The translations under genes were made by a program, and so were the position numbers. The notes under the pieces are model-generated. The model was not told the origin of the DNA. It saw only the letters and a list, made by a program, of their open reading frames with translations, and searched no databases. A stretch of DNA of 64,000 bases from Motiliproteus sp041586735 (lineage in GTDB: Bacteria > Pseudomonadota > Gammaproteobacteria > Pseudomonadales > Balneatricaceae). How positions within the stretch are numbered: the stretch's first letter is position 1; the number at the start of each line of letters is the position of its first letter. Positions 24,813 through 31,992 of this stretch are shown here, piece by piece. Where the stretch lies: assembly GCA_041586735.1 (NCBI GenBank), contig JBFGZQ010000007.1:116248-180247 (forward strand). The letters are read 5' to 3'.

Positions 24813-25642
24813 AACGTTTTTCAACCACAGCATTGCTCCTATCGCTGCTATCGCTTAGTGCGCTGTTGTTCACGGGAGGTGCCCGTGCCGAGCAACCCTT
24901 TATCACTGTGGCCTCCACCACCTCGACCCAGAACTCGGGGTTATTCGACGCTATCCTGCCCCAGTTTACCGAGGCCTCGGGCATCGCGGTGCGGGTGGTG
25001 GCAGTGGGCACCGGTCAGGCGATTCGGTTGGCGCGTAACGGTGATGCCGATGTGTTATTGGTGCATCATCGTCCTTCGGAAGAGCGCTTCGTCGCCGAAC
25101 ATCACGGCGTCGATCGCCGGGATGTGATGTATAACGATTTTGTCCTCGTCGGACCGCAGGTGGATCCCGCGAACATCCAGGGTGTCGATGATGTCGCTAA
25201 GGCGTTGACTCAGATCGCTGCAGCGGCGACGATTTTTGTATCGCGCGGGGATGATTCCGGAACCCATAAGAAGGAGCGCGGACTCTGGGTCGCAGCCCAG
25301 ATTGACCCCACCACGGCCTCCGGTGATTGGTATAGAGAGACCGGTTCTGGCATGGGAGCGACCTTGAATGCGGCCAGCGCGATGAACGGCTATGCTCTGG
25401 CGGATCGGGGAACCTGGATGAGTTTTAAGAACAAAGGTACGTTGAGGGTGATGGTGGAAGGGGATTCGCGTCTATTTAACCCCTATGGGGTGATCTTGGT
25501 GAACCCCAATAAACACCCGCATATCAAGGCCGATGCCGGACGCAAATTCATCGATTGGATAACGTCCAAGGCAGGTCAGGAGGCGATTGCTGGGTTTCGA
25601 GTAGGGGGCGAGCCGTTGTTTCACCCCAACAAACAGGATTAA
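24809..25642 (+). CDS. tupA: Tungstate-binding periplasmic protein
   Basis: A 277-residue binding protein with a Sec signal peptide (MKRFSTTALLLSLLSLSALL...GARA, cleavage after ARA) and the TupA block VASTTSTQNSGLFDAILPQF, which contains the oxyanion-binding Thr/Ser run. GTGQAIRLARNGDADVLLVHHRPSEERFV and FVSRGDDSGTHKKE are also typical of TupA and distinguish it from molybdate ModA and sulfate binders. The last gene of the tup operon; the ATG overlaps the tupC stop. TupA proteins bind tungstate very selectively, which supports a tungsten rather than molybdenum cofactor in the AOR nearby. Confidence 0.92.
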   Translation: MKRFSTTALLLSLLSLSALLFTGGARAEQPFITVASTTSTQNSGLFDAILPQFTEASGIAVRVVAVGTGQAIRLARNGDADVLLVHHRPSEERFVAEHHGVDRRDVMYNDFVLVGPQVDPANIQGVDDVAKALTQIAAAATIFVSRGDDSGTHKKERGLWVAAQIDPTTASGDWYRETGSGMGATLNAASAMNGYALADRGTWMSFKNKGTLRVMVEGDSRLFNPYGVILVNPNKHPHIKADAGRKFIDWITSKAGQEAIAGFRVGGEPLFHPNKQD

Positions 25643-25848
25643 CCCCGGAGACCCTCCCATCGGTGTGGGTGCTGCCAACTAGCGTTTTAGGGGTTGTGGC
25701 TAGATCAATAATTGATGATAAGTTGAACTGCGCGGCAACTTGGTGATAAGGTCTGCTCCGATCAATTGACTCGGCCTGATGGGCGCAGATGCAGCCCCAT
25801 ATTTGAATAGCATGGCCGGCTATAATGGAGCAGAGTGAGAATATAACC

Positions 25849-26883
25849 ATGTCATCAGATCAGCTTGCGTACCCCTTTACCCTGGCTCCTGAGCCGGGAG
25901 CGATGCTCGAGGTCTGTCCTGGGGTTTATTGGCTACGGATGCCTCTGCCTTTTGTGCTCGATCACATCAACCTGTGGTTACTCGAAGACGGTGATGGCTG
26001 GACCCTGGTCGATACCGGCATCGGTTCTGATTCTGTTAAGGTGATTTGGGAGCAGTTGCTGGCGGGACCGCTGGCAGGTCGGCCTATTAAACGGATTATC
26101 GTTACCCACTTTCATCCTGATCATCTGGGGCTGGCGGGTTGGTTGAGTCGTCGATTTAAGGCGCCGCTGTTGATGACCGAACTCGAATTTGAGTTGGCGA
26201 CCCAGCTGCACAGTGCCTCTGGCGAAGCACGAACCGAGCAGCAACGGCATTTCTTTACTACCCACGGCCTTGGCCCACAGGACGTTGAGCAACAGGCATC
26301 AGGAGACAACGTATACCGTGACCGAGTGCCCGAACTGCCCGTTGAATATCAGCAGGTCAGTCATCAGGACTGCCTGGCCATTGGCGAATATCACTGGCAG
26401 GTTGTGGTGGGTCGAGGCCACTCTCCCGAGCACCTGTGTTTGTACTGCCCGGAGTTGGATGTGCTGATTGCCGGCGATCAGCTGCTGCCCCGGATCTCTC
26501 CCAATATTAGTGTCAGTTTTCTCAACCCCGAGGCCGACCCCTTGAGCGACTATCTGACCTCACTGGAGGATCTGCTGCTGTTGCCGTCGTCGGCACGGGT
26601 GTTACCCGCCCATGGGTTGGTGTTTCACGGTTTACACCCGCGGGTGGCTGCGCTACAGCTGCATCACGAGGAGCGCTTGGCGTTGTTACTGGAGGCGTGT
26701 CGGCAACCGAAAAGCGCTGCGGATGTGTTGGGGCTGTTGTTTAATCGTAGTTTTGGTCCTCATGAGATGTTTTTCGCCTTGGGTGAGGCGGTGGCCCATC
26801 TGCACCATCTGTCGTCGAACGGCTTGGTGCAGCAACAACTGGATCCGCAGGGGGTGATGCGCTTTTTGCGTACGGCCCAATAA
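25849..26883 (+). CDS. MBL-fold metallo-hydrolase with C-terminal winged helix
   Basis: A metallo-beta-lactamase-fold enzyme of about 344 residues. The zinc motif HFHPDHLG is near residue 94 (counting from the ATG at 25849), with further ligands at GRGHSPEHL, AGDQ and LPAHG. After the MBL domain a helical segment with a winged-helix character (SAADVLGLLFNRSFGPHEMFFALGEAVAHLHHLSSNGLVQQ) resembles the BLACT_WH extension of LACTB2-type proteins. The frame begins eight codons earlier with an ATG at 25825; neither start has a strong ribosome site, and 25849 follows GAGTGAGAAT. The substrate is likely a thioester or phosphoester, not known. Confidence 0.8.
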   Translation: MSSDQLAYPFTLAPEPGAMLEVCPGVYWLRMPLPFVLDHINLWLLEDGDGWTLVDTGIGSDSVKVIWEQLLAGPLAGRPIKRIIVTHFHPDHLGLAGWLSRRFKAPLLMTELEFELATQLHSASGEARTEQQRHFFTTHGLGPQDVEQQASGDNVYRDRVPELPVEYQQVSHQDCLAIGEYHWQVVVGRGHSPEHLCLYCPELDVLIAGDQLLPRISPNISVSFLNPEADPLSDYLTSLEDLLLLPSSARVLPAHGLVFHGLHPRVAALQLHHEERLALLLEACRQPKSAADVLGLLFNRSFGPHEMFFALGEAVAHLHHLSSNGLVQQQLDPQGVMRFLRTAQ

Positions 26884-26937
26884 TCGACACCGATCATCGG
26901 CGCACTAGCGCAGGCGCTGCGGATGCGAACAACATCT

Positions 26938-26973
26938 TAGAAGTCAGATAACAACTAGAAGTCAGATAACAAC
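26938..26973. repeat. Perfect 18-bp tandem duplication
   Basis: The unit TAGAAGTCAGATAACAAC is at 26938-26955 and again at 26956-26973 with no mismatch, a few bases before the ribosome site of the DUF1289 gene. It is unrelated in sequence to the 18-bp duplication at 3993-4028 but has the same length. Confidence 0.95.
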
Positions 26974-27001
26974 ATCAATTAGACCCTAAAAGGAGAGCAG
27001 C

Positions 27002-27223
27002 ATGATTTATAACCCCTGTAACGGAAAATGTACCGATGAAGGCAGTCACTGTGAAGGCTGTGGTCGAACGCATGAGGACGTCGCGGTAACCCGTAAGATG
27101 GTCAAGGATATTGTCGGTTATATCCAGAAAAAAGAGTATCAAAATCCGCAGGATCTACTTAGTTCGCTAGCGCATGGCGTCCAGTTCCAGCTGCAGAAAG
27201 CGGCTGACAGCGCCAAGGCTTAA
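27002..27223 (+). CDS. DUF1289 domain protein
   Basis: A 73-residue protein with the DUF1289 pattern of four spaced cysteines and a GCGRT motif: NPCNGKCTDEGSHCEGCGRTHEDV (Cys6, Cys10, Cys17, Cys20). These Cys probably bind a metal or iron-sulfur cluster; function is unknown. DUF1289 proteins in proteobacteria are short and often sit next to oxidoreductases. The ribosome site AAGGAGAGCAGC is strong. It follows the MBL gene by 118 bases, in the same direction, and ends before a convergent hairpin at 27284. Confidence 0.85.
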   Translation: MIYNPCNGKCTDEGSHCEGCGRTHEDVAVTRKMVKDIVGYIQKKEYQNPQDLLSSLAHGVQFQLQKAADSAKA

Positions 27224-27283
27224 CTGCCGCTCCAGGTTGACGGAGGCTATAGTCTTATAGTCTCGTTGATCAGTAATATCCCC

Positions 27284-27316
27284 CAGCGGACTCGTGCGAT
27301 CTGCGTGAGTCCGCTG
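27284..27316. terminator. Bidirectional hairpin between convergent genes
   Basis: Perfect 10-bp arms CAGCGGACTC (27284-27293) and GAGTCCGCTG (27307-27316) around a 13-base loop. It lies between the convergent DUF1289 gene and P450 gene. There is no clear poly-T run on either side, so it would be a weak intrinsic terminator or a 3' end-protecting hairpin for both transcripts. Confidence 0.5.
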
Positions 27317-27348
27317 ATCCTGGTTATATCCGATCAGCCTATTGATTT

Positions 27349-28491
27349 CTAGGTGAATCTTACCGGTACCCGGTGGTATCCGCCTACCGGTGCTACTTCT
27401 CGTTCTGGTGGTTGTTCTGGCACCAGCTCAATGCTCCGCACCGCTGCCAGCAGAGCCTGCAACGTGATCCGCAGTTCCCAAGTGGCCAGCAGTCGACCCG
27501 GACAGACGTGCTTCCCGACTCCATAGACGAGGTTCGCTGCAGCATTACCCTGGGGATCGAACCGATTGGGTTCGAAGCGTGCCTCGTCGCGGTTGGCTGA
27601 GGTCCAATTCAACTTAACGCGAGCGCCGCTGGGGATCTCCTGACCTCCGATCTGTACGGGGCAGGTGGTAATACGCCGATTGGAAACGAACGGATCGTCG
27701 AGGCGTAGCACCTCATCGATAACCGCTTCCACTTCATTGTCCGAGGCAACACGAAGCCGCTCTATAAGTCTTGGCTGCTGGGCGAGATGGGCTACCAGTA
27801 CGCCGACACAGAGGGCGATGGATCCCAGATCGCCACCGGTCCAGTTGCGTAGGATCGAAACCAGTTCCGCCTCCGTCAGCGGCCGCCCATCCACCTCTTC
27901 ACGGCAGAGTCGGCTGGTCACATCATCGAAGGCGTTACCCTGTGCCCCGCGACGTGGCAGGATAACTGAGCGGATGATCTCATCGAACTGTTCGGCCACA
28001 TCCATCATCCAGGCATGATCCCCGGAGCGGGTGGCGGCATGGTTTTCCTTCATCCACTCCAGCAATCGTGGTTCTAGCGTGGTCGGCCAACCCAACCACT
28101 TACACTGGGCGCGCACTGCGAACAGGTTGCCGATATCGCTCACGGCATCCAGCACCCTACCCCTGGGCAGTTCCGCCATCAGTTGGGCTGCGACTTGTTC
28201 GAAGGTCGTTACAAAGGGCTCGAGTGCGTCATGGCTCAGGTAGCGCTCAATAACTTCTCGATAGCGGCGGTGTTCTTCACCGTCCAGTCCGTTGGGTACC
28301 TGTAGGTAGCGAGACACGCCGCTAGAAAACCGCTCGTGATCCAGGGCCGCAGCGACTACGTCGGCATGTCTGAGCAGTACCCATTCGCCAGCAATGTTCT
28401 TAACCACCGCATGTTGGGGTCGCAACGTATCGGTGTAGGCGCGTAAGTCGTGTCCGACGGCGGACAGGTCATCTGGCATATGGTCGGTCAT
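27349..28491 (-). CDS. Cytochrome P450
   Basis: A 380-residue class I-type P450 without a membrane anchor, so it needs separate electron carriers. The heme-binding Cys is in YGVGKHVCPGRLL (Cys330), the ExxR motif is in IDEVLRLDDP and the substrate-recognition region precedes the I-helix. The I-helix reads RNWTGGDLGSIA: the usual acid-Thr pair (D/E-T) is replaced by D-L, with the Gly-Ser that follows. I use ATG 28491 because it has a good ribosome site (GAAGGAACCGAT); the frame extends six codons to a TTG. It is the last gene of the six-gene minus-strand operon. Substrate is unknown. Confidence 0.9.
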   Translation of the reverse strand: MTDHMPDDLSAVGHDLRAYTDTLRPQHAVVKNIAGEWVLLRHADVVAAALDHERFSSGVSRYLQVPNGLDGEEHRRYREVIERYLSHDALEPFVTTFEQVAAQLMAELPRGRVLDAVSDIGNLFAVRAQCKWLGWPTTLEPRLLEWMKENHAATRSGDHAWMMDVAEQFDEIIRSVILPRRGAQGNAFDDVTSRLCREEVDGRPLTEAELVSILRNWTGGDLGSIALCVGVLVAHLAQQPRLIERLRVASDNEVEAVIDEVLRLDDPFVSNRRITTCPVQIGGQEIPSGARVKLNWTSANRDEARFEPNRFDPQGNAAANLVYGVGKHVCPGRLLATWELRITLQALLAAVRSIELVPEQPPEREVAPVGGYHRVPVRFT

Positions 28492-28654
28492 ATCGGTTCC
28501 TTCTATCAACGTATACTACGTACCTAGATTATCGCAGTTATGCTAATTTTACGTCTTTAATAGTACCGGTATACAGTAGAGCACCTCGAGAAACCTCGCT
28601 GATGTTGTCCTATATCGAGTCGTATATAAATTTTACTGCACTGAGGGTCTGCTC

Positions 28655-28900
28655 TTAACCCCCCGATACCGTTGGGAAGAAAGCCAGTTCGTCGCTATCG
28701 CTGATCAGCGTTTGTGGGTCGACCAGGGTCTGATTCTTAGCAAAAAACAGCTGGCCATCGGCAAAAATGGGCTGCCACTGAGGGTGGCGATCAATGAGCT
28801 GCTGCTTGATGGCTGTTATCGAGGTGGGTCGCTCGATCTTCAGTGTCAGTTGTGAGCATCCCAGTTGTTCGCGAAGTTGGGCAAAAAATAGAATATTCAT
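28655..28900 (-). CDS. MoaD/ThiS-family sulfur-carrier protein
   Basis: An 81-residue beta-grasp protein beginning MNILFFAQLREQLGCSQLTL and ending LAFFPTVSGG. The C-terminal Gly-Gly is the thiocarboxylate-forming end of MoaD/ThiS proteins. MoaD donates sulfur to build molybdopterin, so this copy may serve the tungsten or molybdenum cofactor of the AOR-family enzyme. A strong ribosome site (CCGGAGGTCC) precedes the ATG. It lies between the cupin and the P450 genes in the operon, without an adjacent moaE, so another role, such as delivering sulfur to a different protein in the operon, is possible. Confidence 0.85.
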   Translation of the reverse strand: MNILFFAQLREQLGCSQLTLKIERPTSITAIKQQLIDRHPQWQPIFADGQLFFAKNQTLVDPQTLISDSDELAFFPTVSGG

Positions 28901-29096
28901 AGGACCTCCGGATTAGGATGGGCGTTATTCCCGATAGACGCAGGCTGGCCGGTTTGTACTGCGCATAATCCAGAACAGGGTCAAGCCCTGAGGCATTGAA
29001 GGTGTTATCCGTGCTGGGTGCCGGCAGCAAAGCAGACGGCCTGATGATTGATCGAGTGGCTCATCAGACCGTCTGTGATTACCCAGGCTTAGTGCC

Positions 29097-29468
29097 CTAT
29101 TGCTTGGGCGTCACAATAACGTAGAGCTTGCGTACTGGCTCTAGTACCTCCCAGGTACCACAAAATCCACTAGGAATGACGAAGGAGTCGCCGGTAACGA
29201 AGGTTGAGGCGTTGCCCGTTTCATCGGCCAGTACCACCTTGCCCGCCAGGATATGGCAGAACTCGCTTTTAGTGGAATAGTCGGCGTTCCATTTGCCTTC
29301 GGTGCACTCCCAGATACCTGACAGCATCTGCCCGGAGGCGTCCATGAACTGGTTCCATAGCGTCTGCTCGGGTTGGCCATGGATACAGCGCTCGGCCGGC
29401 ATGGCGGACACCGAACCTTCGATGGTGGAGGCGGCGAAATCGATCACTTTTTGAACATTGTTAGACAC
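29097..29468 (-). CDS. Cupin domain protein
   Basis: A 123-residue single cupin of the DUF861/EutQ-like kind: GQMLSGIWECTEGKWNADYSTKSEFCHILAGKVVLADETGNASTFVTGDSFVIPSGFCGTWEV. The second half resembles ethanolamine-utilisation and ureidoglycolate-type cupins that bind no or one metal; few canonical His are present, so the metal site may be absent. The start is a GTG (29468) with the ribosome site AGGAGTTTTC. It sits between the EthD-like and MoaD-like genes. The function is not known; small cupins in catabolic operons can be isomerases or binding proteins. Confidence 0.75.
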   Translation of the reverse strand: MSNNVQKVIDFAASTIEGSVSAMPAERCIHGQPEQTLWNQFMDASGQMLSGIWECTEGKWNADYSTKSEFCHILAGKVVLADETGNASTFVTGDSFVIPSGFCGTWEVLEPVRKLYVIVTPKQ

Positions 29469-29515
29469 GGCGGAAAACTCCTATAGAAATCTAATAACGA
29501 TGAATAAAGCAGGGC

Positions 29516-29848
29516 TTAACTGTCGACGGCGATATCGGCGTTGTCGTAGACAACATGATGGATATCGCCATCGAACAGCGCTTCTAGTTTCAGCGCATCC
29601 TCGACAGCGAGCGCGCGCTCAGATGAGCTTTTGGCTACCTCAAAGTCATCCCAGTTATTGAAAAACAGTTCGAAAGTCAGGTAGAACTTGGGTGCCTGGC
29701 CGTCGCGAACGACACCTTTTTGATAGCGCAGCTGCTGCAGCTTGGGGTACTTGGCAACCAGTGGCAGGTGAACTTCCTGAACATAGGCGTCAAATTCTGC
29801 TTCAGAGCCTTTAACAGTACCTTCGTAGTAGGCGCAAAACGCTAACAT
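29516..29848 (-). CDS. EthD-like small protein (dimeric alpha-beta barrel)
   Basis: A 110-residue protein beginning MLAFCAYYEGTVKGSEAEFDAYVQEVHLPLVAKYPKLQQLRY, with a QAPKFYLTFELFFNNWDDFEVA segment. The VHLPLVAKYPKL pattern resembles EthD, a protein of unknown function found next to a P450, ferredoxin and reductase in the ethyl tert-butyl ether cluster of Rhodococcus. A perfect ribosome site (AAGGAGATCATT) precedes the ATG. The presence of a P450, a ferredoxin and an EthD-like gene in one operon recalls that cluster, although the other genes differ. The assignment to EthD is by pattern only. Confidence 0.65.
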   Translation of the reverse strand: MLAFCAYYEGTVKGSEAEFDAYVQEVHLPLVAKYPKLQQLRYQKGVVRDGQAPKFYLTFELFFNNWDDFEVAKSSSERALAVEDALKLEALFDGDIHHVVYDNADIAVDS

Positions 29849-29920
29849 AATGATCTCCTTGATGGGTGTTGGGTTGTCTTGTCTTGTCTTGAGCGGTTCG
29901 GTGATTAACCCTGGTGCTCG

Positions 29921-30166
29921 CTATTCAGGCAGTCGTTGCGGACTGGTTTTCACCAGCTTGGCATTGATGGGAACCCAGTCGTCGGCATCGGCGTCAGAAT
30001 CAGGAAGAATGGCGCCGTGTTCACAATCGAGCTCGCAATTGCCGCAGTCGCTGCACGTTTCGGGGTTGATGGCCAGCATGCTTGCACCTTCGTGGAAGCA
30101 GTCGGCGGGGCAGGACTCGACGCAGTCGTAGCAGAGCGTGCAGTCATCAGTAACAACAAAAGTCAT
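29921..30166 (-). CDS. 2[4Fe-4S] ferredoxin
   Basis: An 81-residue ferredoxin with two Cys clusters, CTLCYDCVESCPADC and CSDCGNCELDCEHGAI. The first has the CX2CX2CX3CP form of a 4Fe-4S site; the second ends in CE rather than CP. The N-terminal TFVVTDDCTLC... resembles FdxA of gammaproteobacteria, but the first motif is fully canonical so two 4Fe clusters are likelier than a 7Fe form. Strong ribosome site (ACAGGAGGTCGTT). It lies between the PreA-like and EthD-like genes and could carry electrons to the P450, to the AOR-type enzyme, or to Rnf. Confidence 0.88.
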   Translation of the reverse strand: MTFVVTDDCTLCYDCVESCPADCFHEGASMLAINPETCSDCGNCELDCEHGAILPDSDADADDWVPINAKLVKTSPQRLPE

Positions 30167-30271
30167 AACGACCTCCTGTAATAGGGGTTGGCGGTTGATA
30201 TCAATCGAGCAGCCAGGATGGTCTGCTCGATTCAGCGCTATTCAACCAGCGCCAGGGTTTAATGAGCCGCT

Positions 30272-31510
30272 TTATTCAAGCAGTAGGGCATCGATAGCCG
30301 ATGCTGAAAGATCTTTCGGGCCCATGCGGATCGCATCCCAGGGGCAGACATTCCAACAGAGCTCGCAACCGATACAGTTACTTTCGGTGCTGACGACCTG
30401 CTTCTCGCCCTCGTTCAGGGCGTCGTAGTAACAGTTCTTGATACAGGCGGTGCATATGGGAAACTTGCATTTCTCATGATCGATATAGGCCTGCAGTGGG
30501 CTGGCCTCAAACAATTGCTGCAATGAGGCGGCCTGGCGTGAGGAGATGCCGTACATGGCATCAACGGTGGCGTAGCCATGGCTGTCCATGAACTTCTCGA
30601 CATCGTTGATCACCTTGGGCAACCACTCGATCCCTTTTAGCATTAGCACCGAGCCGACCTGCATGATGCGGGCGCCGCTCATGATGAATTCGACCGCGTC
30701 GTGACCATCAAAGATGCCGTTGGAGCCGGCGATCTCCATACCCAGCTGGGAATAGATCTCATGAACCCAGCGCAGGGTGATCGGCTTGACCCAGGGGCCG
30801 CCAACACCTGCAACACCACCGATATAGGGGGTTCCGGCTTCGATGTCGGTGGCGAAGCCTTTGAAACGGCTGTTGACAGAAACGGCCGCAGCCCCCGCGT
30901 CTTTGGCGGCCTTGGCGATGGCTGTTAGGTCGATCGCTTCAGGGGTGAGCTTGACGATCACCGGAATATTGAGCGCTTCGACGCACAGACGGGTGATCTC
31001 ATAGGTGGCTTCGGGGCTTTGGGCGATCAGCGTCCCCGGATATTTTCCGGCCCACTCGGTGGGGTAGGGCGTATGCAGGTTGATCTCGATCATCGGCACG
31101 CCGCAATCTTCGGTCATTTTGCACAGCTTGGGCCACATATCCAGGGTACCGGCGGAGACATTGCCGATCACATGGGCGCCATGTTGCGCGGCGTAGGCCT
31201 GGGTTTCCGTGAGATAGGCGATCCACTCTTCATAATGCTCACTGATATAGCCCGAACGGCTATAGAAGGTGAAGTTGCGTGGCACCTTGCCACGGATAAC
31301 CTTACCCTTGTCGTTCAAAATGGCATATTTAGAATGCTTGGTCAGGGTCGACATCGACTGCATCTCACTGACCGTTTTGACGATGACGCCAGCCGCACCG
31401 TTATCAATACATTTCTTGATGTTATCGACGCTGTTGGAGGGTTCAATCGACGCTACGATAATTGGGTTTTTGAATTTTACACCGCAAAATTCAACGCTCA
31501 TATCAGCCAT
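30272..31510 (-). CDS. PreA-like iron-sulfur flavoprotein, dihydropyrimidine-dehydrogenase-like fold
   Basis: A 412-residue protein with an FMN TIM-barrel (DHOD-like, about residues 1-320) and a C-terminal ferredoxin domain with CKFPICTACIKNC (CX4CX2CX3C) and CIGCELCWNVCPWDAI. The order resembles PreA, the catalytic subunit of NAD-dependent dihydropyrimidine dehydrogenase. However, the loop that in DPD reads NLSCPHGMGERG and supplies the catalytic Cys region is here INLHTPYPTEWAGKY (about residues 142-160), without that Cys. The substrate is therefore likely different. It is the first gene of the operon; ribosome site AGGAACATCTT. A BCCT transporter diverges upstream and could import the substrate. 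Confidence 0.82.
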   Translation of the reverse strand: MADMSVEFCGVKFKNPIIVASIEPSNSVDNIKKCIDNGAAGVIVKTVSEMQSMSTLTKHSKYAILNDKGKVIRGKVPRNFTFYSRSGYISEHYEEWIAYLTETQAYAAQHGAHVIGNVSAGTLDMWPKLCKMTEDCGVPMIEINLHTPYPTEWAGKYPGTLIAQSPEATYEITRLCVEALNIPVIVKLTPEAIDLTAIAKAAKDAGAAAVSVNSRFKGFATDIEAGTPYIGGVAGVGGPWVKPITLRWVHEIYSQLGMEIAGSNGIFDGHDAVEFIMSGARIMQVGSVLMLKGIEWLPKVINDVEKFMDSHGYATVDAMYGISSRQAASLQQLFEASPLQAYIDHEKCKFPICTACIKNCYYDALNEGEKQVVSTESNCIGCELCWNVCPWDAIRMGPKDLSASAIDALLLE

Positions 31511-31992
31511 AAGATGTTCCTATCTCAGGGTATGTCTTTTAACAAGACATTAACTAAACGGATGTTGTTGGTATTATTAAATGGTTTGTTGGTATAAGGG
31601 TTGTATGGATTATTGTTCTTTTATTATTAATATTTCAAATTTAAAAAAACTAAGGATTAATAGTTATTGGTTATCAATCTCGGTGGGCAGCTTTGGCGGG
31701 AGGAGGGGAGGGAGTGAAAATCTCTACCGCTGATATCCAGTGCCTCTGAAAAATGGCTCCATAGGCATCTCCATGATTGTTTTGAGCGAGTAAGGCCGTT
31801 GTAGGCGGAGTTTTTCAGGGTTTGCGGCCTAAGCGCCTAGAAAACACAGGGGTATAGGTATTGCTTATAAATCGATATCAAGATTTTATTGGTAACTATT
31901 AATGCACTCGTTGATTATAAGTCGCAGGTATAGGGGTTCGTGATTTCAATGCCGCTTGGCTTGGAGTAATAATTATAATATTGGAGTGCATT
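31511..31992. promoter_or_regulatory. Divergent intergenic region, PreA-like operon to BCCT transporter
   Basis: About 480 bases separate two divergent transcription units, so both promoters lie here. The sequence is AT-rich near 31610-31670. The BCCT side ends in GGAG with six bases to the ATG. I see no confident operator or RNA element. Confidence 0.5.

Noticed and set aside
28791..29030. 79-codon minus-strand frame across the MoaD-like start
   Set aside because: It overlaps the MoaD-like gene in another frame and has no family features.
30272..31510. Dihydropyrimidine dehydrogenase (preA) with preT partner
   Set aside because: No preT-like gene is next to it and the catalytic Cys loop is missing.
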